Notes under the pieces: model-generated | Database searches by the model: none | The model's input: the letters and a program-made list of their open reading frames with translations, nothing else | Told to the model about the DNA's origin: nothing | Program-made: the position numbers and the translations under genes | Assembly: GCF_005780185.1 (NCBI RefSeq) | Contig: NZ_VBUI01000019.1 | Location: forward strand, 1-64,000 | Direction: 5' to 3' | From: Halomonas urmiana | GTDB taxonomy: Bacteria > Pseudomonadota > Gammaproteobacteria > Pseudomonadales > Halomonadaceae | DNA: 64,000 bases | Part shown: positions 15,066-23,439 of the stretch, piece by piece | Numbering within the stretch: the first letter of the stretch is position 1 | Layout of the letters: each line of letters opens with the position of its first letter

Positions 15066-17690
15066 GTGCTCAACGAATTGTTGCTGATGGAGGCGCAGCA
15101 GGAGGTTCACGAGCGAATCGCGCAGCAGGTCCCGCTTGAGGAGACACTGGACGCTATTGCCCGATGGATCGAGGTGCTGCTGCCGGACGCCGTCGTTGCC
15201 TTCATGCGCTTCGATTCCAAACGTCAGGCGCTGAGTCTCTTCCCCAGCCAGCGCTTCTCCCCGGCCTACCAGGAATGTCTCCAGGCGGTCCCTATTGGCC
15301 CCAATGCAGCCTCCTTCGGCAGCGCGGCCTTCTGTCGCGAGCCGGTGTTTACCGAAGACATCCACACCGACCCGCGCTGGTCGGCGTTTTACGATGCGGC
15401 CGAACGCGAGGGACTGCGGGCCTGCTGGTCGAGTCCCGTCCTGACGGCCGAGGGCGAACTGCTGGGCACCTTCGGCACCTATTTCCACGAGCCGCGCCCC
15501 CCTACCGAGACGAGTCGCCGTCGCCTGAAGCAGGCGGCGGCGCTCGTGTCGCTTGCCATCGTGCGTGATCGCGACGCCTCCAGCCATCGGGCGCTGGCCG
15601 AATGGCATCGCTCGCTGTTCGTGAATCACCCCGATGGGGTCTACGAATTCGACCTGGAAGGTCACTTTCAGCGGGGCAATGCGGCGCTTATCCGTATCAC
15701 GGGGTATCCCGAGGAAGCGCTGATCGGTCGGCACTTCAACCAGTTCATCGAGCCTGCGTATCGGGAACGAACCCAGGCGGGGTTCGATATCGCCAGACGA
15801 GGTGGGTCATACCAGTACGATACGGTAGGGATCCACCGCAATGGCGAGCCCTACTACCTGGAGGTACTGAACTTCCCTGTCTCCGTGGATGGCGAGGTGG
15901 TGGGGGTCTATGGCGTGTGTCGCGACATCACTGCCCGCAAGCAGGAGGAGGAGTCCCGCCGCCTGCTGGAGCGCGGCATCCAGGCCACGCCCAACGGCGT
16001 GGTCATGGCGGATGCCACGCAGCCCGACATGCCGCTGGTGTATGCCAACGACGCCTTCTATGCGATCACCGGCTACGCACCCGACGAGGTGCTGGGTCGC
16101 AACTGCCGCTTCCTGCAGGGACCGAACAGTGACCCCGAGGCGGTCACGGCCATTCACTGGGCTATCACCGAGCGGCAGGCTGTCGATGTGGCCCTGCTCA
16201 ACTACCGCAAGGACGGTACCCCCTTCTGGAACCACCTCTCGCTGAGCCCGGTGTTCGACGACGCGGGCACCCTTACCCACTACATCGGCATCCAGCAGGA
16301 CATCACCCGACAGCGTGAGCAGGAAGCCCAGATCGCCCACCAGGCGACGCATGACCTGCTGACCGGCCTGCCCAACCGCACCGCCTTCGATGAGTGTCTG
16401 CAGACGGCCTTCGAGCGGGTTCAGGAGGAGCAGGGGCTAGTGGTGGTCATGCACCTCGACCTGGACGGCTTCAGGACGATCAACGACGGGCTGGGCTACC
16501 ACATCGGCAACCAGCTGCTGGTGGCAGTGGGTGATCGACTACGCCAGGTAATGGGCGATGACGATACCTTGGCACGCATGACCGGCGATGAGTTCGCCCT
16601 GCTCCTGCCCGATCTCGATAGCCGCCAAGCAGCCATCGAAATGGCCGAACAGGTGTTGCACACCCTATCCAGGCCGTTCGTGGTCGAGGACAAACCGCTG
16701 CACATCAGTGCCAGTGTCGGCATCGCCTGCAACTGCGAGAGCGTGGAACAGGCCGGTGAGCTAATGCAGCGCGCTGATGTGGCGGTGGCCGACGCCAAGC
16801 AAGAAGGCCGTAACATCTGGAACTGGTATCAGTGCGACCGGCATCGGGTCACCGAAGAGGCGGTGCTGTTACGACACGACCTGCACACGGCACTGCGACA
16901 TGACCAGTTCGAGCTCTATTACCAGCCCATCGTGGAGGCGGTAAACGGGCGCATTCGTGGACTGGAGGCGCTGATCCGCTGGCACCACCCCGAGCGGGGC
17001 ATGATCTCGCCGGGGGTGTTCATCCCGTTGGCCGAGCAGACCGGTCAGATCATTCCGCTGGGCCGCTGGATCCTGCGCCGCGCCTGTCAGGACGTGGCGA
17101 CCATGCGTGCCGAAGGCGGGCGCGTGGTGCCGGTGGCCGTCAACATCTCGTCACTGCAGTTCCGACGCGATGGCTTCCTGGCGGATGTCCAGGCGGCACT
17201 GGACGATGCCGGCCTGCCCCCCGAGCTGCTGCAACTGGAGGTCACCGAGAGTGTGTTGCTCGACGGGGCCGAGCGGGCCATCGAGCTGATCAACCAGCTC
17301 AAGGCGATGGGCATCCTGGTTGCGCTGGATGACTTCGGCACGGGTTTCTCCAGTCTGAGCTACCTGCGTGACCTGCCGATCCATAAGGTGAAGCTGGATC
17401 GTTCCTTCATCCAGGATATCGCCACCAGCCGTAGCAATGCCGCCATCGTGCAGGGCATCATCACCATGGCCCACCACCTGGACCTGGTGGTGGTCGCGGA
17501 GGGCATCGAGGAAAGGGAGCAGCAGCAGGATCTGATCCGCCGCCACTGCGACCTGCTGCAGGGGTTCTACTTCGCCAAGCCCATGCCGAGGGGGGCCGTC
17601 ATGGGGTTGCTTGACCTACTACCTGAGCCTGTTGCCCCACGCGCTCAACCAATAAGCGCCCTTCTCGTATGCGGACAACCCGAGACCTGA
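15066..17690 (+). CDS. GAF-PAS-LOV-GGDEF-EAL c-di-GMP phosphodiesterase, probable blue-light receptor
   Basis: The protein is 874 residues from GTG at 15066, with AAGGAGG 8 bases upstream. Domains in order: GAF (about 15-165), PAS (about 180-300) and a second PAS of the LOV type (about 305-425) with the flavin-adduct motif GRNCRFLQGP (Cys347). Next comes a GGDEF domain whose signature is MTGDEF (506-510, first Gly lost), so cyclase activity is doubtful. Last is an EAL domain with EALIRW (634-636) and DDFGTGFSS, both needed for c-di-GMP hydrolysis. No membrane segment is seen, so it should be cytosolic. Light control is inferred from the LOV motif and is not proven. It is the divergent neighbour of a membrane diguanylate cyclase. 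Confidence 0.92.
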   Translation: MLNELLLMEAQQEVHERIAQQVPLEETLDAIARWIEVLLPDAVVAFMRFDSKRQALSLFPSQRFSPAYQECLQAVPIGPNAASFGSAAFCREPVFTEDIHTDPRWSAFYDAAEREGLRACWSSPVLTAEGELLGTFGTYFHEPRPPTETSRRRLKQAAALVSLAIVRDRDASSHRALAEWHRSLFVNHPDGVYEFDLEGHFQRGNAALIRITGYPEEALIGRHFNQFIEPAYRERTQAGFDIARRGGSYQYDTVGIHRNGEPYYLEVLNFPVSVDGEVVGVYGVCRDITARKQEEESRRLLERGIQATPNGVVMADATQPDMPLVYANDAFYAITGYAPDEVLGRNCRFLQGPNSDPEAVTAIHWAITERQAVDVALLNYRKDGTPFWNHLSLSPVFDDAGTLTHYIGIQQDITRQREQEAQIAHQATHDLLTGLPNRTAFDECLQTAFERVQEEQGLVVVMHLDLDGFRTINDGLGYHIGNQLLVAVGDRLRQVMGDDDTLARMTGDEFALLLPDLDSRQAAIEMAEQVLHTLSRPFVVEDKPLHISASVGIACNCESVEQAGELMQRADVAVADAKQEGRNIWNWYQCDRHRVTEEAVLLRHDLHTALRHDQFELYYQPIVEAVNGRIRGLEALIRWHHPERGMISPGVFIPLAEQTGQIIPLGRWILRRACQDVATMRAEGGRVVPVAVNISSLQFRRDGFLADVQAALDDAGLPPELLQLEVTESVLLDGAERAIELINQLKAMGILVALDDFGTGFSSLSYLRDLPIHKVKLDRSFIQDIATSRSNAAIVQGIITMAHHLDLVVVAEGIEEREQQQDLIRRHCDLLQGFYFAKPMPRGAVMGLLDLLPEPVAPRAQPISALLVCGQPET

Positions 17691-18057
17691 ATATTGCACC
17701 AGTGGCGCGAGTTCGGCCTATTTAGCGAGCAGGCCAGCTCTTCATGCTGGATGGCGCGAGAATCGCTCACTTTTCTTGACCAGCTTGAGGAAGAGGTCCT
17801 GGTCGGGGTAGTGGCTGCTTCAGGCGCAGCGTGGTGACCAGAACAACCCCACCGCCGCTGCGCGGCGGATCGCGAAGCGGACGAGGCGTAGAACCGTTCG
17901 CTCCCACAGGGGCCCGGTACCGGCGTCATGGGGGTGTGGGCGCCGTGCTCGCCCGGCGCTATGTACCGTCCACTGAATCGGGGTAACTCCAGTGCGAGAA
18001 TCCCTCCACCGCGTTAAGCTAGCGCCCTGCCGCGAGATATTGCCAAAAGGCCAGATC
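17691..18057. other. Intergenic region with diverged repeat remnants
   Basis: No gene is convincing here. 17815-17925 holds diverged pieces of the dispersed element (CAGAACAACCCCACCGCCG, CTGCGCGGCGGATCGCG, TTCGCTCCCACAGGGG), most like the copy at 32765-32895. The pgm promoter should lie between about 17930 and 18040; no strong -10/-35 pair stands out. Confidence 0.5.
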
Positions 18058-19644
18058 ATGCAAAGGGTATTGCAGGCATTTCATGACGTTCACCCCGATC
18101 CTGCTCAGCCGAGCCAGGCCGTGAGCTTCGGAACCTCCGGCCATCGCGGCCGGTCGCTGGACGGCTCGTTCAATCACGCCCATATCCTGGCGATCACCCT
18201 GGCGGTGGTGGACTATCGCCGTGAGGCCGGGATCGCCGGGCCGCTGTTCCTGGGGCGCGACAGCCATGCGCTCTCCCGCCCGGCCTGGGAGTGCGCCCTG
18301 CGGGTGCTGGTGGCCAACGGGGTGGCGGTGCATATCGAGCGCGACGGGGCGCTGACCGCCACGCCATTGATCAGCCGCGCCATCCTGCACCACAACGCGG
18401 ATGGCGCAGCCGCCCCGGCCGATGGCCTGATCATCACGCCTTCCCATAATCCGCCGGAGGATGGCGGCATCAAGTACAACCCGCCCCATGGGGGGCCGGC
18501 CGAGGGCGAGATCACCGGCGAGATCGAGCGGCGCGCCAACCGCTATCTGGCCGAAGGGGTGACGGCCATCGCCACCCTTCCGATGGAGGACGCGTTGGCC
18601 CGGGCGCATCGCCATGATTTCGTGGGTGAGTACGTGACGGCGCTGGGCGAGGTGGTGGACATGGCGGCCATCGCCGCCGCCGGTCTGCGCCTGGCGGCCG
18701 ATCCCATGGGCGGCACGGCCCTGCCAGTATGGCAGGCCATTGCCGAGCGCTACGGGCTGGGCCTTAAGGTGGTGAACCCCGCGATCGACGAGAGCTTTGC
18801 CTTCATGCCGCCGGACCATGACGGCAAGATCCGCATGGACTGCTCCAGCTCGGCGGCCATGGCCAACCTGCTGGCCATGAAGGAGGACTTCGACCTGGCC
18901 TTCGGTAACGATCCGGATGCCGACCGCCATGGCATCGTCGATGCCTCGGGGCTGATGAACCCCAACCATTACCTGGCGGTGGCCATCGACTACCTGGCGA
19001 CCCATCGCCCGGGCTGGGCGGGGTCGCTCAAGGTCGGCAAGACGCTGGTCTCCTCCTCGATCATCGATCGCGTGGTGGCGGCCAGGGGGCGCGAGCTCTA
19101 CGAGGTGCCGGTGGGCTTCAAGTGGTTCGTGGCGGGCCTTCACCAGGGCTGGCTGGCCTTCGGGGGCGAGGAAAGCGCCGGGGCCAGCGTCTTGACCCTC
19201 GATGGCCGCCCCTGGTCCACCGACAAGGACGGCATTCTGCTCTGCCTGCTGGCCGCGGAGATCCTGGCGGTGACCGGCAAGCGCCCCGGCGACTATTACC
19301 GCGAGCTGACCGAGCGCCATGGCGAGCCCCACTATCGGCGCGTGGATACGCCTTGCAGCCGCGAGCAGCAGCAGGCCTTCAAGGGGCTGACGCCGGAGCG
19401 GCTGGCTATCGAGCGCTTGGCGGGCGATGCGGTAGCGCGGGTGATGGTCACTGCGCCGGGCAACCAGGCGCCCATCGGCGGGGTGAAGGTGGAAACCGCC
19501 AGTGGCTGGTTCGCCGCGCGGCCCAGCGGCACCGAGCCGCTCTACAAGGTCTACGCCGAGAGCTTCCGCGGCCCCGAGCACCTTCAGGCACTGATCGAGG
19601 AGGCCCAGGCGCTGCTGGCCGAATGGCTGAGCGGCAACGATTGA
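18058..19644 (+). CDS. pgm: Phosphoglucomutase (alpha-D-glucose-specific)
   Basis: This 528-residue enzyme interconverts glucose-6-phosphate and glucose-1-phosphate, the entry point to UDP-glucose. The motifs follow E. coli Pgm closely: FGTSGHRG (24-31), the phospho-serine loop [11 protein letters not shown] (S129), the Mg site [10 protein letters not shown] (about 282-291), the sugar loop GGEESAG (about 365-371) and the phosphate-binding RPSGTEP (about 483-489). The ATG at 18058 was preferred over an upstream GTG at 17992 because AAAAGG sits 7 bases before it and homology begins there. It is followed by polysaccharide genes and ugd, so it supplies surface-sugar precursors. Confidence 0.95.
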   Translation: MQRVLQAFHDVHPDPAQPSQAVSFGTSGHRGRSLDGSFNHAHILAITLAVVDYRREAGIAGPLFLGRDSHALSRPAWECALRVLVANGVAVHIERDGALTATPLISRAILHHNADGAAAPADGLIITPSHNPPEDGGIKYNPPHGGPAEGEITGEIERRANRYLAEGVTAIATLPMEDALARAHRHDFVGEYVTALGEVVDMAAIAAAGLRLAADPMGGTALPVWQAIAERYGLGLKVVNPAIDESFAFMPPDHDGKIRMDCSSSAAMANLLAMKEDFDLAFGNDPDADRHGIVDASGLMNPNHYLAVAIDYLATHRPGWAGSLKVGKTLVSSSIIDRVVAARGRELYEVPVGFKWFVAGLHQGWLAFGGEESAGASVLTLDGRPWSTDKDGILLCLLAAEILAVTGKRPGDYYRELTERHGEPHYRRVDTPCSREQQQAFKGLTPERLAIERLAGDAVARVMVTAPGNQAPIGGVKVETASGWFAARPSGTEPLYKVYAESFRGPEHLQALIEEAQALLAEWLSGND

Positions 19645-19702
19645 GGCGACGCCTCGTGGGATACCGATCAACGTGGATTTTCGTGACCAGGGGAAGGCCC
19701 GC

Positions 19703-20584
19703 ATGACGACAGTGCCCAGAAAGCTCTACGACCTCCTTCCGACGGGGGTTCAGGACCACATCAAGTTCATCTCGCGGCTGCACTATCTGCCCAATTTCAA
19801 GCAGCCCAGCACCTATAACGAGAAGATCAACTTCCGCAAGCGCCACTATGCCTCGGAACTCTTTGTGCTGTGTTCCGACAAGGTGAAGGTGAAGGAGTAC
19901 GTGGCGGAGAAGCTGGGCGATGAGATCGTCATCGACACGCTCTACGTGGGCGAGTCGCTGGCGCCCGAGCAGCTCAGGTCGTTGATCGAGGAGCAGGGCG
20001 CCGTGGTGGTCAAGCCGAACCATAATTCCGGGGCGGTGTTCATCCTCGAGCGCGACGCCAGCGACGCGCAGCTTCGCGAGGCGTGCGACACGGTGACCGC
20101 TCAGTTGCGCAAGGACTACGGCACGACCAAGCGCGAGCCCTGGTACAGCGATATTGCGCCCCGCCTGTTGGTGGAGCGCAAGTTGCCGGTGAAGCCGGGT
20201 GAGGCCGCGCTGGACTACAAGTTCCATGTCTTCCAGCAGGGGAAGGGGCAGGCACCGGTGGTGATCCTGCACGTGGACTTCGACAGGTTCACCAATCATA
20301 GCCGCTCCTACTTCACCGAGGCGCTGGAGTGGCTGCCCTTCTCGGTGAAATATCCTTCGATCTATCAGCGCATCGAGCGGCCCGAGAACTACGCCACCAT
20401 GCTGGAGATCGCCAGGACCCTGGCCGAGCCCTTCTCCTATGTGCGAGTGGATCTCTACAACCTCCAGGGCCGGATCTTCTTCGGCGAGATGACCTTCGCC
20501 CATGAGTCGGGGTTTGGGGTCTTCACCAGCCGGGCCTATGATCTCTGGATGGGCAACCTCTGGAAGGGGGATCCCCGATACTGA
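19703..20584 (+). CDS. TupA-like ATP-grasp family protein (polysaccharide-associated)
   Basis: This is 293 residues from ATG at 19703 with GGGGAAGG upstream. Typical features of the TupA-like ATP-grasp family of polysaccharide loci are present: an N-terminal LHYLPNFKQPSTYNEKINFRK-type opening (LPNFKQPSTYNEK), CSDKVKVKEYV, VVVKPNHNSG (ATP-grasp Lys), LLVERKL, DYKFHVFQ and a C-terminal YVRVDLYN...FFGEMTF metal/ATP site. These proteins are often annotated as glycosyltransferases or teichuronopeptide-type ligases, and the true substrate is unknown. It lies between pgm and an O-antigen ligase, so a role in LPS or exopolysaccharide modification is likely. It appears cytoplasmic, with no signal peptide. 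Confidence 0.8.
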   Translation: MTTVPRKLYDLLPTGVQDHIKFISRLHYLPNFKQPSTYNEKINFRKRHYASELFVLCSDKVKVKEYVAEKLGDEIVIDTLYVGESLAPEQLRSLIEEQGAVVVKPNHNSGAVFILERDASDAQLREACDTVTAQLRKDYGTTKREPWYSDIAPRLLVERKLPVKPGEAALDYKFHVFQQGKGQAPVVILHVDFDRFTNHSRSYFTEALEWLPFSVKYPSIYQRIERPENYATMLEIARTLAEPFSYVRVDLYNLQGRIFFGEMTFAHESGFGVFTSRAYDLWMGNLWKGDPRY

Positions 20585-20609
20585 GCCGCGACGAGGGGAC
20601 ACCCTGGCG

Positions 20610-21968
20610 ATGACCGGGCATGCCATGCCGGGCCAGGCCGCCGATGCCTGGCGCACGGCCAATACCCTGCTGATCGGGGCCTTCGTGGCCCTGTTGATCC
20701 TGCTGCCCTGGGCGTATGCGGCGATTCCCCTGGCCGCCGGTCTGTTGGCCCTGACGGGCCTGCTGCTGCGCCGCAGGCCCGTGGGCGCCATCCCGGCGGT
20801 GCTGGACGCCGAGGATCGCCTGTGGCTGCTGGTGCTGCTGGCCTTTGCCGGCCTGTGGTGCCTGGATGTGCTGCGTACCGGCGTGTGGCCGGTGGCCCAG
20901 CACGGGAAGAGCTGGCTGGTGCCGCTATGGCCGCTGCTGGCGGCGGGGTTGCTGGTGTGGTGGCGCTATCATCCGCCCTCGCGCATTGGCTGGTGGCTAG
21001 GGCTGGTGGTGGGGGCGCTCGGGGCCGGGGGCATCGCCGTCTACGAGCGCTTCGTACTGGGTGCCTATCGCGCCGACAACGACATGAACGCCATTCCCTT
21101 CGGCAACCTCGCGCTGTTGCTGGGGGTGCTGGCGCTGGTGGCCATGCTGGGTCGGATGGCGCGGCCGCACCGCCCCTTGCCATGGCTGACGCCGCTGCTG
21201 GGCCTGGCCGCCGCGGGCGGCTTGGCGGCCTCTTTCCTCTCGGGAACCCGGGGCGGCTGGGTGGCCCTGCCGCTGCTGGCCTGGATGGGCTTTCGGGGCT
21301 TTCGTGGGGTCTTCCCGCGCCGGCGGATGCTATGGGTCGCCGCGGGGCTGTGGCTGCTGCTGACCGGCCTGGTGGCGATGACCGCCATCACCAATTATGG
21401 CGTGACCCAGCGCCTCGAGCGTGCGGTGAGCGATATCGAGCAGTATTGGGAGGGCGACAGCAGCAGCTCGGTGGGCCTGCGGCTGGACATGTGGTATGCG
21501 GGTGGTCGGCTGTTTCTGGATAAACCCTGGCTAGGCTGGGGGGAAGGGCGGCTGGAGGCCGCCCGGGATGGCATGGTCGAGCGCGGGTTGATTCATCCGA
21601 GTGTGAGCCATTATGACCAGCTGCACAGCGATCTGGTGGATACCGCGGCGCGCCGCGGTATCCTGGGCGTTCTGACCCTGCTGGCGCTCTACGGTGTGCC
21701 GGCCTGGCTATTCGCCCGGCACCTGCGGGGGAGCCGCGATGCCCAGACCAGGACCCTGGCCCTCTCGGGCTTAATGATCTGCTTCGCCTTCGTCTATTTC
21801 GGGCTGACCCAATCCATGTTGAGGGATGTGAGAGGATTGAGCGGCTACCTGGGATTGACGGTGGCATGCTGGGTGCTGTTGAAGACACATTTGGTTACAT
21901 TGGGCGAGGGGCGAGGGCCGAGGGGCAAGGGCCGAGGCGCGAGAACGAATGTCGAGGCCAGCGCGTGA
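20610..21968 (+). CDS. O-antigen ligase / Wzy-like polymerase family membrane protein
   Basis: This is about 452 residues with ten or more hydrophobic segments. The family mark is the Wzy/WaaL loop region, with SGTRGGW (about 213-219) before a membrane segment and a large periplasmic loop containing GLRLDMWYAG, PWLGWGEG and HYDQLHSDLVD, the WaaL-type pattern. It either ligates O-antigen to lipid A-core or polymerises repeat units. The start at 20610 is not certain; ATG at 20625 is an alternative. The last 20 or so codons (from about 21897, GEGRGPRGKGRGAR) are written in the same G-rich repeat DNA found after the ElyC-like gene and the permease, so the tail may be a repeat insertion. RBS and ATG of ugd follow 49 bases later. 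Confidence 0.85.
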   Translation: MTGHAMPGQAADAWRTANTLLIGAFVALLILLPWAYAAIPLAAGLLALTGLLLRRRPVGAIPAVLDAEDRLWLLVLLAFAGLWCLDVLRTGVWPVAQHGKSWLVPLWPLLAAGLLVWWRYHPPSRIGWWLGLVVGALGAGGIAVYERFVLGAYRADNDMNAIPFGNLALLLGVLALVAMLGRMARPHRPLPWLTPLLGLAAAGGLAASFLSGTRGGWVALPLLAWMGFRGFRGVFPRRRMLWVAAGLWLLLTGLVAMTAITNYGVTQRLERAVSDIEQYWEGDSSSSVGLRLDMWYAGGRLFLDKPWLGWGEGRLEAARDGMVERGLIHPSVSHYDQLHSDLVDTAARRGILGVLTLLALYGVPAWLFARHLRGSRDAQTRTLALSGLMICFAFVYFGLTQSMLRDVRGLSGYLGLTVACWVLLKTHLVTLGEGRGPRGKGRGARTNVEASA

Positions 21969-22017
21969 GGCGTGGCCGTTGTTTGATGTTTGATCGGGAT
22001 GAATCCGGAGGCAAGGA

Positions 22018-23367
22018 ATGAAGATCACGATTTTTGGTACAGGCTATGTGGGTCTGGTGACCGGGACCTGCCTGGCCGATGTGGGCCATGACGTGATGTG
22101 CATGGATGTGGACGCCAACAAGATCGCTCGGCTGCGCGATGGCGAGATCCCGATCTATGAGCCGGGGCTGGAGAGCTTGGTTCGGGACAACGTGGCGTCG
22201 GGCCGGCTGCGCTTCACCACCGATGCCACCGAGGCGGTGGCGTTCGGTACCCTGCAGTTCATCGCCGTGGGCACGCCCCCGGACGAGGACGGCAGCGCCG
22301 ACCTGCAGTACGTGCTGGCAGTGGCCGATACCATCGGCGAGCACATGCAGGAGTACAAGGTGATCGTGGACAAGTCCACGGTACCGGTGGGCACGGCCGA
22401 CCGGGTGAACGAGGCGGTCGGCAAGGCGATCGCGCGCCGGGGGGAAACGCTGGGGTTCGATGTCTGCTCCAACCCGGAGTTCCTCAAGGAGGGCGCGGCC
22501 ATCGAGGACTTCACCTTCGGCGCGCGGATCGTCATCGGTACCGATTCGGAGCGCGTCAAGGAGCTGATGCGCGAGTGCTATGCGCCCTATAACCGTCAGC
22601 ACGAAAAGCTGATGTTCATGGACGTGCGCGCCGCCGAGCTGACCAAGTACGCGGCCAATGCCATGCTGGCGACCAAGATCAGCTTCATGAACGAGGTTGC
22701 CAACCTGGCCGAGCGGCTAGGCGCGGACGTGGAGCAGGTGCGCCACGGGATCGGCAGCGACCCGCGTATCGGCTACCAGTTCATCTACCCCGGCTGTGGC
22801 TACGGCGGCTCCTGCTTCCCCAAGGACGTGCAGGCGCTGGCGCGCTCCGCATCGGACGTGGACTATCACGCCGAGCTGCTGACTGCCGTGGAGGCGGTGA
22901 ACCAGCGCCAGAAGCAGACTCTCTTCACCAAGCTGTCCCAGGCCTTCGATGGCGACCTGGCCGGCAAGACCATCGCCCTGTGGGGGCTCTCCTTCAAGCC
23001 CAATACCGACGACATGCGGGATGCGCCCAGTCGCGTGCTGATGGAGGCGGTATGGAACGCCGGGGGGCGGATACAGGCCTTCGATCCCGAGGCGATGAAG
23101 GAGTGTCGCCGCCTGTATGGCGAGCGCGATGACCTGACCCTGGTGGCCGACCGCATCCAGGCGGTGAAGGGCGCCGATGCGCTGGTGATCTGCACCGAGT
23201 GGAAGGAGTTTCGCACCGTGGACTTCGACTGGGTGAAGGGCAATCTGGCCACGCCGGTGATCGTGGATGGCCGCAACCTCTACGACCCCCAGGCGGTGAA
23301 GCGGGCTGGCCTGCTCTACTTCGCGGTGGGGCGCGGTGACTCCATGAAGGTACCGGCGAGCCACTGA
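22018..23367 (+). CDS. ugd: UDP-glucose 6-dehydrogenase
   Basis: This 449-residue enzyme oxidises UDP-glucose to UDP-glucuronate with NAD. N-terminal Rossmann motif [11 protein letters not shown] (6-16), [20 protein letters not shown] and the catalytic cysteine in [10 protein letters not shown] (C266) are all present. The C-terminal UDP-binding part includes [16 protein letters not shown]. Length agrees with the Pseudomonas/Rhizobium class (about 440-450). The ribosome site CGGAGGCAAGGA is 3-8 bases upstream. It feeds acidic polysaccharide synthesis. Its product would also have been the substrate of the epimerase whose remnant lies at 2.2-2.9 kb. Confidence 0.96.
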   Translation: MKITIFGTGYVGLVTGTCLADVGHDVMCMDVDANKIARLRDGEIPIYEPGLESLVRDNVASGRLRFTTDATEAVAFGTLQFIAVGTPPDEDGSADLQYVLAVADTIGEHMQEYKVIVDKSTVPVGTADRVNEAVGKAIARRGETLGFDVCSNPEFLKEGAAIEDFTFGARIVIGTDSERVKELMRECYAPYNRQHEKLMFMDVRAAELTKYAANAMLATKISFMNEVANLAERLGADVEQVRHGIGSDPRIGYQFIYPGCGYGGSCFPKDVQALARSASDVDYHAELLTAVEAVNQRQKQTLFTKLSQAFDGDLAGKTIALWGLSFKPNTDDMRDAPSRVLMEAVWNAGGRIQAFDPEAMKECRRLYGERDDLTLVADRIQAVKGADALVICTEWKEFRTVDFDWVKGNLATPVIVDGRNLYDPQAVKRAGLLYFAVGRGDSMKVPASH

Positions 23368-23388
23368 ATCGCGAGCTAGAACCCCATA

Positions 23389-23428
23389 GCGCCCGGCGTG
23401 GCCTCCCTTGGGGGGCGGCGCCGGGCGC
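23389..23428. terminator. Hairpin between convergent ugd and yjbH
   Basis: A perfect 10-bp stem GCGCCCGGCG / CGCCGGGCGC with a 20-base loop lies between convergent genes. There is no strong T-run, so terminator function is likely but not certain. Confidence 0.5.
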
Positions 23429-23439
23429 GGTGCGTTATA

